Part shown: positions 1 through 10,614 of the stretch, piece by piece
Position numbering within the stretch: position 1 is the stretch's first letter
How the letters are laid out: every line of letters starts with the position of its first letter
NCBI GenBank assembly: GCA_964020155.1
Contig: OZ026562.1
Location: 4,897,580-4,961,579, forward strand
Length of the DNA: 64,000 nt
Direction: 5' to 3'
DNA from: Chondrilla cf. caribensis
Taxonomy: Eukaryota > Porifera > Demospongiae > Chondrillida > Chondrillidae
Notes under the pieces: model-generated
Seen by the model: only the letters and a program-made list of their open reading frames with translations
The model's database searches: none
Told to the model about the DNA's origin: nothing
Program-made: the position numbers and the translations under genes

Positions 1-8
1 CTATATTC

Positions 9-440
9 ATGAGCGATACGATAAGCAGCAGAAGAATGTTTCGTTCGGTTAGAATAGCTCCCAGTGAGTCTAGGGAGGAGAATCCGTGTCCTTTGAACGC
101 TTCTGAAGGCTACTTAAATCCTTCGACGAAGGAAAGCGTTCTTATCCAAGCCGGTTACCAATTGGCTTCTACTGGCTACAATCATCAACAACAAGTGACT
201 AGATGCATCGAGTGGTTTAGAGCCACATTCGCTAGGGTCACCAGATACCACGGTAAAGTGACTCTTCGAGATTTCAAGCAAGTAGCGAGAGAAAGAGAGG
301 TGGGTGCTGGGGTATCGGTACACCGCAGCTGTGGTAGGGGCGTGCAGCGATCCTGGGGGCGTGAGGCACCGCGAACGGTAGCAGCACCATAAAATAGCCT
401 GCGTTAGCAGCGGATTTGCAGGATTCACTCCATGTAGACC

Positions 441-488
<48 letters not shown>

Positions 489-2012
489 GTGTTGTAGTTT
501 TAGTTGGAATAGTAAATAAACAGCAGTTACTACAATATAATATTTTATAGTTAGGGTTAACTAAAACAACATCAGTGTGAGTGTGTGTGTGTGTCATAAA
601 CCCACCCACTCAGGTGGCGAGGAGTACCTGTCCATGTGGACCACTCTCCATGTAGACCTGTAAGCACACAGCTAATGTTGCTTCTGTCATTCTCCCGTCA
701 TCAGGTATTTGCAGACAACCTTTTCCTTCTGTTTGACACGGATCACAACGGATCAGTCAGTTTTCAGGAACTTGTTGGAGGTCTCAGCAAATTATCCAAG
801 TGAGTGCCAGTGGGCGGGACCAGGGCAGTGAGACTGGGTAGATGGGATTGGAGGGTGGGACAGTGGGTGTGGCATGCACTCAACAGTGGATGGAGTGAAT
901 GAACGATTGCCTTCACCTGCATACCGTCCTCCAGGCACCAGAACACTAAGAAATTACTGCACTATTTTGAGCAGTGCTTTGTGCAAGTTGCTGGAGACGA
1001 TAGTCTGTTGCAATTGGATGAGTTTAAGGAAGCTCTTGGGAGACATCTTGTATGTTGCATGCTGCTGCTGGGGGGGGGGGGGGGGAGGTGTTATGACTTG
1101 ATGGCATCTGTTGTTGTTCAGTTTGTAGAGAACTTGTTTCGCTTGATCGACCCCAACAACACAGGGAAGGTCTCCCTCAACGATTTGATGGATTCCTTTG
1201 AGAAACTGACAGTGTATGTTGCACCATAGGGGAAGGGTGTATGGCTAAGTGTATGTTGCACCATAGGGGGAGGGGTGTATGGCTAAGTGTATGTCGCACC
1301 ATAGGGGAGGGGTGCATGGCTAAGTGTATGTTGCACCATAGGGGGAAGGGTGTATGGCTAAGTGTATGTCGCACCATAGGGGAGGGGTGCATGGCTAAGT
1401 GTATGTTGCACCATAGGGGGAGGGGTGTATGGCTAAGTGTATGTTGCACCATAGGGGGAGGGGTGTATGGCTAAGTGTATGTTGCACCATAGGGGAGGAG
1501 TGCATGGCTAAGTGTATGTTGCACCATAGGGGGGGGGTGCATGGTGAAGAATGTGTATTCTAAGAGAGTGTGTCTCTGTATGTAGGGCATTTCGCTTGTG
1601 TACATAGGTCTGGTTCCTATTTGGGTGTGGGAATTGGGTGTTTCTCCTCTTATTTGGGTGTGTCTCATACAGGCTGGACAGGGATGCCAAATGGTTGGCC
1701 TGGTTTGAGCAGCAGTTCTCCATCGTTGCTGGGGACGACAGACAGATTGACAGAGATGAATTCAGGCAGGCCCTCAGGGTCAAACAGGTCACTGCCTTCC
1801 CACAACATTGCTTCTATGAATATCATTTACATCTCAACTCCTTACAAACATAGTCGTTTTTTGCTGATCGGTTTTTTGAGCTCTTTGATCAAGATGGCAA
1901 TGGTACTATCAGTCTGAAGGAGCTGATGGACGGACTATCTATACTCACAAATGGATCTGAAGTGGACAAGTTGAAATTTCTATTTCAAGTCTATGACGTT
2001 GATGGTGTGTGT

Positions 2013-2109
<97 letters not shown>

Positions 2110-5100
2110 GTGTATTTGGTTCCATGTGTCATTGCCTGTACTACTGCTGTGTTAGGTAATGGAGTGATAGACTTTGAAGAGCTGCGAACTGTCCTCAAGT
2201 CTTGTATGAACGAAAGTGCTCTGTCGTTCAGTGATGATCGGTTGGACGAGCTGACAACAGCATTGTTTGAGGATGCAGACACTGACAAAAGTGGAGCAAT
2301 TAGTTTTGAAGAGTTGCAGGCGGAACTGGACAAGCACCCCGGGGTTGTGGAGAACCTGACCATCAGGTGAGGACATGCTGCACTCACTGGGTGGGGGAGA
2401 ACCTGACCATCAGGTGAGGACATGCTGCACTCACTGGGTGGGGGAGAGCCTGACCATCAGGTGAGGACATGCTGCACTCACTGGGTGGGGAGAGCCTGAC
2501 CATCAGGTGAGGACATGCTGCATTCACTGGGTGGGGGAGAGCCTGACCATCAGGTGAGGACATGCTGCACTCACTGGCTTGTCTGCTACCAACAGCAAGC
2601 GCAATGAGGATGACCCTGTTATTATCTTTCTTCAGTGCAGCTAACTGGTTAAAGCCTCCAAAGTCATTTCAAAAACGTGTTTTATCCTCCTACGTTCCAC
2701 ATTGGTTGTCATGGCGATATCTCAGAAACAACCTTCGTTCAGTCGTTTATCTGTTACTCTTCATAGCTGTCAACATCGGGTTGTTTCTGGTTGGCTCCAT
2801 TTACTACCGAGAAAAAGGAGTACCTGTTGCCATAGCAAGGGGGTGTGGTCAGTGCCTGAATTTTAATCCTGTTCTGGTCATAATCCTCATGATGCGACGA
2901 GGATTGACTTGGTTGAGGTCCACCAGGATTGCCAACCTCCTTCCACTCGACCAGCACATTGAGCTGCACAAGCTGGCAGGCTACACCATCATGCTCTTTG
3001 CCCTCATTCACACAGCTGCACACCTTGTGAATTTGTGTGAGTTACATCCCATAGCCTACCCCTACTGCCTACCTTTACTGTCTACCTGTACTGCCTACCT
3101 GTACTGCCTACCTGTACTACCCCTACTGCCTACCTGTACTGTCTACCTGTACTACCTGTACTGCCTACCTGTACTGCCTACCTGTACTACCCCTACTGCC
3201 TACCTGTACTGTCTACCTGTACTACCTGTACTGCCTGTACTGCCTACCTGTACTACATGTACTGCCTGTACTGTCTACCCCTACTGCCTACCTGTACTGT
3301 CTACCTGTACTGCCTACCTGTACTGTCTACCTGTACTGCCTGTACTGTCTACCTGTACTACCTGTACTGTCTACCTGTACTGCCTACCTGTACTACCTGT
3401 ACTGCCTACCTGTACTGCCTACCTGTACTGTCTACCTGTACTGCCTACCTGTACTGCCTACCTGTACTGCCTACCCCTACTGCCTACCTGTACTGTCTAC
3501 CTGTACTGCCTACCTGTACTACCTGTACTGTCTACCTGTACTGTCTACCTGTACTGCCTACCTGTACTGCCTACCTGTACTGCCTACCCCTACTGCCTAC
3601 CTGTACTGTCTACCTGTACTGTCTACCTGTACTACCTGTACTGTCTACCTGTACTACCTGTACTGCTTACCTTTACTGTCTACCTGTACTGTCTACCTGT
3701 ACTACCTGTACTGTCTACCTGTACTGTCTACCTGTACTACCTGTACTGCTTACCTTTACTGTCTACCTGTACTGTCTACCTGTACTGTCTACCTGTACTG
3801 TCTACCTGTACTGTCTACCTGTACTGTCTACCTGTACTGTCTACCTGTACTGTCTACCTGTACTACCTGTACTGTCTACCTGTACTGTCTACCTGTACTG
3901 TCTATTCTTACTATTGTGGAAGTGTGCTTGTGTGTTTGAATTGCCTTGTCTGTGCTATGTATCCTGCAGTACTGAACGAGTTAGTGGACCACCCCCCTCC
4001 AATGTACGGCAGTGAAGAGTTTAACATTACCCTCTTCAGCTGCAACCAAATCAGTGAGTATGCTAGAGCTGTCTGGATATGGCTGAGCATATGTATTTGA
4101 TCACACCCCCTTCTCATTTGATCACACCCCCTTCTCATTTGATCACACCCCCTTCTCATTTGATCACGCCCACTTTTCGTTTGGTCACACCCTTTTCTCA
4201 TTTGGTCACACCCACTTCTTACATGACACACCCACTCCTGAATTGACACACCCTCCATCTCCAACAGTGGACACCAACAGGACCACTGGAGGACTACCCT
4301 ATCCGCTTTGGCAGTACTTTTTCTTTATTGGGACAGACCTGGGTTGGGTCTGTGGGTCGGCTGGCCTCACTGGAGTCCTGCTGCTCCTCATCTTGACTGT
4401 GATGGTTCTTTGTTCACTGCCTTGTGTGCGCAGGAGAGGACATTTTGAGGTTAGCCATTTTGATATAATGTATGTCCCACTAGCCCGTGTGAATGCCTAT
4501 GATGATGCAGGTGTTCTACTGGACACACATGATGTACTACATCTGGTACGTCCTGCTGATCCTCCATGCCACTGACTTCTGGAAGTGGTTCATTGTCCCC
4601 GGGCTGCTCTACATCGTGGAACGTGTCCTGAGATCAAAGATATTCAAGTACTGGCAGCACGGACGCATGTACATCAAAGAGGGGTCCCTCCTCCCCTCAC
4701 GAGTCACCCACCTGGTGGTCACACACCCGGAGAGCTTCAAGTTCCAACCTGGGGACTACATTTATATTCAAATACCCCAAATTGCCAAGTACGAGTGGCA
4801 TCCCTTCACCATTAGCTCAGCTCCTGAGCAAGAAGGCTTCCTCTGGCTGCACATCAGGAGTGTAGGGACGTGGACTAACAAACTCTACAAATTTTTTGAA
4901 GAACGCAATAAAAAACGGAAGAAAAGTGTGATCAAGATGCAACTTCCAAGGGACCAGCAGCAGTTCCAGCACACCGAGGAGCTGGAGAGTGCGGCGAGAG
5001 CCCTGGACGATGAAGACACAGACATCACTTTACTCTCACCTGTGGACATTCACCCACTGGCCCCTCAGTTTGGTTACCAAGACTACAACCCCGGAACCAA

Positions 5101-5241
5101 CCCGGGAACCAACCAGGGTGTTGTTAGTCTGGCTCAGGATTTCTCCCACCTCCACTCTCCACCTGTCATCGTTGACATCACTCAGGAGGAGGAGGAAGAA
5201 GCACTCAAGGTACACCTCACCACTTCAGTGGGTGGGGTTAT

Positions 5242-5284
<43 letters not shown>

Positions 5285-7613
5285 ACACACACACACGCAC
5301 ACACACACACACGCACACACACACACGCACACACCATCCATCCATCCATAAGCTGCATTCACTTCTTTTCAGAAGTGGTACAGGCCAAGTTCACATATCA
5401 GGTCAGTCTGATCACGGTTTCATGCTGCAGAACTTCATGTGGTTGTGCAGGCCCTGGTGGCGGAAAGTCTGGTTGCAATGGGGGCATTGTCCCAGCCGGG
5501 GTTGGGTATGTTTTTGGCGTTTGTGGTTAGCCATACCAGCCTCACTGAGTGCCACAAAGTCACACCCAGAGTGGTCACATGACAGTGCTGTGGTGGAAGT
5601 TATCTGGCGGTCCTCACGTCGCCTCTTTTGTTCATCTTTACTACGCTTCTCCTCCTCTTCAGCCAGTCTATTGCAATCCTCAATCCTAGATTTAACAACA
5701 CTACGCCAACCATTGCGATTTCGTGCTGCAACTCTCCAGCCATCCTCCAGACCACATTTTCGCAGGTCCCTCTGCACAAGGTCATTCCAGCGTGACTTCT
5801 GGCCACCCACTGCCCGGCTGCCACCATGAGGGGCAGACACCAGAAGCTGCTTTGGCAGCCGGTGATCATCCATGCGTACAATGTGACCAAGGAGACGTAG
5901 TCGCCGTTGTGACAACATTGATGACACTCGTTGTTGTTGGGCCATCTTACGGATGGATGTGTTGCGCTTCTTGTCAAGGATGGAAACCCTAAGTATAATG
6001 CGAAGGCAACGCATTACGAAGCTCTGGAGGCGATGAGTGTGTGGCTCTAGCAGTACCACACTCTCCAGGCCATACAGCAGGGTGGGAACAATGACGGAGT
6101 TGAATATACGCAACTTGGTGGTGGTCTTAATGCGTTTCTGGTACCACAAAAGGCGACTGAGGGAACGGAAGGCCTGGGAGGCCTTTGCAATGCGGGACTC
6201 CACCTCAGCAGTTGGGCTGCAGTCGCTGGAGACAACACTGCCCAGGTACTGGAAGTTGGAGACAACTTCAACAGGCACCTCCCCAGGTCTAAGAGAGATA
6301 GGTTCAGGTTGTTTTGATGTGCCATCTGGAAGGACAGCCATTATCTTGGTTTTACTGCAGTTGATGGTGAGGCCCACATCTCGAAAGCATCCCTCCAGAG
6401 CTCTCAGCATTACAGTCATGTCATCCCAAGAGTTGCACAGCAGTGCCATGTCGTCAGCGTACTCAAGGTCTGTTATGAGTGTCTCTAGTGTCATCTTCCT
6501 CCTGTTACCCACAAGGCTACCATCTAACAGGTAGAGCATACGGATACCTCTGCCTTCCTGCTGGTGGATGTCCAGGGCCTTACGGATCACTATGTCAAAG
6601 AACAGGTTGAACAGTGTTGGTGCCAATACACAACCCTGACGGACTCCGGTGGTCACTGCAAATTCTTGTGATGTTTTTCCATATGCACGGACAGCGGCAG
6701 TGGAGTCCTCATGTAAGGCTTGAATGATGGATATGAGCTTTGTAGGGAGGTGGTAGCATCTCTTCAAGACCGGCCAGAGAGCAGCACGGTTGACGGAATC
6801 GTAAGCTTTGCGCAGATCGATGAAGCAGGCATACAAGGGGCGGCGGAACTCACGTGCTTTCTCCATTAGTACCCGGAGCGAGAACAACTGATCAGCACAC
6901 CCTCTTCCGCGACGGAATCCACATTGATTTTCTTGAAGCAAGGTCTCAACTCGTGGCTTAAGGCGGTTTAAGATGGCTTTAGAGAAGACCTTGCTAGGAG
7001 TGCTTAGAAGAGCAATGCCCCTGTAGTTGTCACATAAGGATCGACAGCCTTTCTTGTGTAATGGGATAATGATCTGCCTTCTCCAATCACTGGGAATGGA
7101 CTCTGTGGACCATATAAGGTCAAACAGAAACTTCAACCAACATGTGGAAATACCACCTCCCAACTTCAACATTTCAGCAGAGATGTTGTCTTGGCCTGGA
7201 GCTCTACCATTCTTCAGTTGAGACACAGCAACAGAAATCTCCTCCTCAGACAATGGTGAACACAGCTCAGCATCCTCAAAGGACATGTCACTATCACCCA
7301 ATTGGGGAACCTCCACCACTGGCAGTGCCTCAAGCACCACCTCACTGACTACAGACTCACAGTTTACAACACTGTTGAAGTGCTCGGCCCAACGTTGTAG
7401 TTTCTCTTCATCACTAATAAGAGTGGAGCCATCTCTACACGTGAAACCGACTTTCGCGTTACATTGGTTTTGCAGGCTTTCGTTTTCAGAGATACCGAGG
7501 TATCACTCGGAACAGCACGGGACGCCAGTCCGTCTGACCCATGGCGTGCTATTGGCATGACCGTAGTCAAGGTCCCAGGGATCACCACTTGGAGGTTGCA
7601 CAACAAGATCCCC

Positions 7614-7652
<39 letters not shown>

Positions 7653-8766
7653 ACAACCCTCTTCTTCCTCATCCATTGCCACCATTCCCTTGCTTGCAGG
7701 TCTATGTCGATGGTCCCTATGGGACCCCTAGTGCACACATATTCCAAGCGGACCACGCTGTTCTGATAGGAGCAGGTATTGGAGTCACCCCTTTTGCCTC
7801 TATCCTACAGAGCATCATGTATAGGTAAGCACTGGGGTCTTATGTGGAAGCAAACACCACACCCACTAGCCACACCCACTCATTCATCTGCAGATACCAA
7901 GCTGCTCAACAGGTCTGTCCCAAGTGCAGCCACAGCTGGGTGAAGGACATCGCCTCATCCGGGATGAAGCTGAGGAAGGTAGGGTCCTGGTCACATGGCT
8001 GTCACATGATTTTGAATGCACTCATACAATTTGCATGATTAGGTTGACTTCTTTTGGATAAATCGAGACCAAAAATCATTTGAATGGTTCATCAGTTTAC
8101 TGAGTAAACTGGAGATCCAGCAGAGTGAGCACGGAGGGTTCGATCGGTTCCTGGAGATGCACATGTACATGACGTCAGCTCTGAGCAAGACAGACATGAA
8201 GGCCATCGGTCTGCAGATGGCTCTAGACTTGATTCACAAGAAAGAGAAGAGGGATTTGATCACCGGATTGAAGACCAGGACACAGGCCGGCCGACCTGAC
8301 TGGGATAAGGTATAGGGGTGTGGGTATGTGGGGGGAGGGGTGTGGGTGTGGGGTGTGGGTATGTGGGGGAGGGGTGTGGGTGTGGGTATGTGGGGCAGGA
8401 GTGTGGGGTGTGGGTATGAGTGTGGGGGAGGAGTGTGGAGTGTGGGTAGTGGGTGTGAGTATGTGGGTGTATGTGGGGGAGGAGTGTGAGTGTGAGTATG
8501 TAGGGGAGGAGTGTGGAGTGTGGGTATGTGGGGGAGGGGTGTGGGTGTGGGTTCTCATGGTGGGTATGTTAGGGGTGGATTCTCCTTGCCAGGTACCTGA
8601 GTGGTGCATTGAACATATTCCTGCTGGTCATCAGGTCTTCGAGAAGCTGAGACAAGAAGCCCGAGGAAAAGTGACTGTCTTCTTTTGTGGGTCACCTGCT
8701 CTGAGCCAAGTCCTCAGAAATAAGTGTGCTCAATTTGGATTCTCATTCAGAAAAGAAAATTTTTAA
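9..8766 (+). CDS. NOX5: NADPH oxidase 5-type (calcium-regulated NOX) with expanded EF-hand region
   Basis: Transmembrane flavocytochrome that passes electrons from NADPH through FAD and two haems to oxygen, making superoxide; calcium acts through the N-terminal EF-hands. Exons read as 9-299, 705-799, 935-1049, 1122-1213, 1673-1787, 1854-2004, 2156-2366, 2636-3036, 3970-4053, 4268-4449, 4511-5209, 5373-5401, 7490-7571, 7700-7824, 7894-7978, 8043-8309, 8635-8766. They sum to 3156 nt in one frame (1051 aa). Residues 1-356 hold about eight EF-hand units; clear loops include DTDHNGSVSFQE, DQDGNGTISLKE and DVDGNGVIDFEE. Then come six membrane helices with haem histidines (HKLAGYTIMLFALIHTAAH; a further pair in FYWTHMMYYIWYVLLILHA), the FAD motif HPFTISSAPE, the NADPH motifs DGPYGTP and GAGIGVTPFAS, and the C-terminal FFCGSPAL...ENF. 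It is longer than the usual ~740-770 aa because of the extra EF-hands. The start is the first ATG; exons upstream of the window cannot be excluded. The short exons 5373-5401 and 7490-7571 are the least certain. Confidence 0.93.
435..488 (+). repeat. (TG)n microsatellite
   Basis: Uninterrupted TG dinucleotide run in NOX5 intron 1. Confidence 0.95.
1214..1545 (+). repeat. intronic minisatellite, ~37-38 bp unit
   Basis: About nine head-to-tail copies of a G-rich unit (gtatgttgcaccatagggg...tggctaagt) fill the intron between NOX5 exons 4 and 5. The array starts exactly at the 5' splice site, so every unit repeats the donor sequence AGT|gtatgt. Confidence 0.9.
2018..2108 (+). repeat. (TG)n microsatellite
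   Basis: Nearly pure TG run in the NOX5 intron that splits an EF-hand loop (DVDG|NGVID). Confidence 0.95.
2367..2570 (+). repeat. 47-bp minisatellite that includes exon end and 5' splice site
   Basis: Four to five copies of a 47-bp unit. Each carries the last ~15 coding bases of NOX5 exon 7 (GAACCTGACCATCAG) followed by gtgaggacatg. The authentic donor at 2366/2367 is therefore copied several times downstream. Confidence 0.9.
3045..3905 (+). repeat. ~13-bp minisatellite array, 860 bp
   Basis: Long array of ctgtctacctgta / ctgcctacctgta units with shortened variants, filling the NOX5 intron that follows the third membrane helix (exon 2636-3036). It is open in several frames and produces a spurious long ORF. 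Confidence 0.95.
4098..4212 (+). repeat. 21-bp minisatellite
   Basis: Five to six decaying copies of a unit close to tttgatcacacccccttctca in a NOX5 intron. Confidence 0.85.
5241..5333 (+). repeat. (CA)n microsatellite
   Basis: CA run with CG interruptions in the NOX5 intron before the small exon 5373-5401. Confidence 0.95.
5403..7488 (-). mobile_element. non-LTR retrotransposon (LINE) fragment, reverse transcriptase ORF
   Basis: An open frame on the minus strand runs from about 7488 to a stop at 5412. It encodes the C-terminal part of a LINE ORF2: reverse transcriptase with NGRAPGQDNISAEMLK, IALLSTPSKVFSKAI, the GVRQGCVLAPTLFN box and the catalytic LEYADDMALL, then a thumb region (RRLRLLGHIVRMDDHRLP) and two C-terminal C2H2-like zinc fingers (CDHSGCDF...H...H; CPHCNQTF...H...C). 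The endonuclease domain is missing, so the copy is 5'-truncated. No stop or frameshift is seen across more than 640 codons, so it is young. It lies antisense in NOX5 and almost completely fills one intron: only about 10 bases separate its stop codon from the splice donor. Confidence 0.9.
7616..7650 (+). repeat. (CA)n microsatellite
   Basis: Short pure CA run in a NOX5 intron just upstream of the NADPH-binding exon. Confidence 0.9.
8310..8565 (+). repeat. G-rich degenerate minisatellite
   Basis: Irregular gtgtgggtatgtgggggagg units start at the splice donor of NOX5 exon 16 and occupy most of the last intron. Confidence 0.8.
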
Positions 8767-8989
8767 ATAATTGAAAATTCATCATTTTTTGCCTCATTTC
8801 ATTATTTGTATCCTGTGTGTTCACGGCATTGCTGACTGCTCTGGATTGTTTGTTGTTTACTTGTATTTCGACTGTACATTACATCATCGGAGACGTACAC
8901 AGCTCGGGACGGGCGATTATCCATGGACACGCCCCCTACTGGTAGTTGGGAGTGGAGTCGTTGGTAAACACTTGAGTGGACTGCAGTCG

Positions 8990-10391
8990 ATGGACGGAGA
9001 AGACAAGTCGTTATCGACGCGTCGTTTGACGATATGTGTCGTAGGGAGTGGCGGAGTGGGTAAGAGCTCCTTGACGGTCAGGTTTCTCAAAGGAATATTC
9101 CCGGAAGTGAGTTGTGTTCTGCAACTGGGCTCTGTCAGTGATCCGGTGTTGTGTCGAGTCAGACCACAGATACTCTATACTACGTAATATAGAGTATCTG
9201 TGGTCGAACTAGCGATTAGCTGCAGGTCTGGAGACAGACTACCTTAACGTTACATTTTCTTGTTATTTATCTCTCTTAACGCGAAATACCGTGGACAGTT
9301 TTACGACCCCACTGTTGGTGAGTTGAGATGTGACGATTAGTGCATACCGTGTGATGCATGACTCTCTTTTATTTCACTGCTCTCGCTCGCGCATCTACCT
9401 TCCATAGAGGAATGCTACTTAACACAGGTGGGTGCAGCCAGTGTACAGCTCTCCACTGTACATGAAGGGTTGTGCTATACAGTACACTGTCTGGTGTGGT
9501 GCACTCGTAGACTAGCCAGTGTCTGGTGTGGTGTACTCGTAGACTAGCCAGTGTCTGGTGTGGTGCACTCGTAGACTAGCCAGTGTCTGGTGTGGTGCAC
9601 TCGTAGACTAGCCAGTGTCTGGTGTGGTGCACTCGTAGACTAGCCAGTGTCTGGTGTGGTGCACTCGTAGACTAGCCAGTGTCTGGTGTGGTGCACTCGT
9701 AGACTAGTCAGTGTCTGGTGTGGTGCACTCGTAGACTAGCCAGTGTCTGGTGACAGTGTCACTGCTTTCTATACTGTCGTAGTATGAATACGGTTTTGAC
9801 CAGTTGGACCTGGAAATCATTGATACAGCTGGGGAAGAAGAGTTCATGATGTTCAGGGACTGCTCCATGGCCAAAGCAGATGCATTCTTGGCGCTCTTTG
9901 CTATCAACTCCTTGGCAAGCTTCTTGGAACTGAAGGACGTCATAGCCAAGATAATCAGAGAGCATGATGATGATGAAGCCATACCAACTGTTGTTATAGC
10001 TAACAAAAAAGTAATTCTATTGAGAGTTTAGTGGGGTTAGTGAGGGAATTCCTGGAATTAGTCAGTGTGGTACCTCCCTCCCTCAGGACTTGGATGAAAC
10101 AGAGGTTGACTTTGAAGACGTTTTAAAGTTCTGTAACAAACTGAATATTCCGATGCTGGAGACCTCTGCAAAGGTACATGTCACTGGTTTGTCACATGAT
10201 TGATAACTGATTGTCATATCATTGTCACATGCACATCACTGTAGACTGGGCTCAATGTCAAAGAAAGTATTCGACTGTTGATTGATAGAACTTTGCTACT
10301 GAAGCCCCATCTGGTGGAGTTGTGCAAGATAAAAGAGCCGCAAACATCATCGGAAAATAAACAAACAAATCGAACTTGCTCAATTTCATGA
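8990..10391 (+). CDS. Ras-family small GTPase with CaaX box
   Basis: Membrane-anchored GTP/GDP switch. Exons 8990-9106, 9299-9317, 9408-9427, 9783-10010, 10087-10173 and 10245-10391 sum to 618 nt (205 aa). Two of them are only 19 and 20 nt; together they restore the switch I sequence FYDPTVEECY, which supports the model. Visible motifs: P-loop GSGGVGKS (residues ~19-26), effector threonine in YDPT, switch II DTAGEEEF, NKKD guanine-specificity motif split by an intron after NKK, ETSAK, and the C-terminal CSIS CaaX box predicting prenylation. The catalytic glutamine of switch II (DTAGQE in most Ras proteins) is Glu here. Nearest group is Ras/Rap/Di-Ras-like; the subfamily cannot be fixed by eye. 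It starts about 220 bp after the NOX5 stop on the same strand. Confidence 0.9.
9162..9205. repeat. perfect 18-bp inverted repeat (hairpin)
   Basis: Arms 9162-9179 and 9188-9205 are perfect reverse complements (GACCACAGATACTCTATA and its complement) around an 8-base loop. It lies in intron 1 of the GTPase gene. Confidence 0.95.
9485..9755 (+). repeat. 32-bp minisatellite
   Basis: About eight near-identical copies of a unit beginning gtgtctggtgtggtgcactc, in the GTPase intron before exon 9783-10010. Confidence 0.95.
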
Positions 10392-10614
10392 TTGTCACAA
10401 TTCTCTGCAATATTCTTGTATATTGTAACATAATTTATATTACCATCTCATGTATGAGTACATGTGTGTTGTGTTCAGATAATACGTTAATGGACACACA
10501 AGCCCACAGCAGTGGAGATACATAGACACATACTTGTGTGTTGTAACAGTCGAGCTACAGAAGATTACAGTTGATGGCATATTACAGAATGTTCGATTTA
10601 GAGGGAATCATATG

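Noticed and set aside
2562..4100. 512-residue open frame on the + strand
   Set aside because: It starts in the intron repeat, reads through real NOX5 exon 8, then 860 bp of 13-bp minisatellite; the repeat period gives the open frame and splice sites exclude it.
5412..7340. LINE ORF as a host gene overlapping NOX5 antisense
   Set aside because: Reverse transcriptase and LINE-type zinc fingers, lacks a 5' end, and sits within one intron; a mobile-element fragment.
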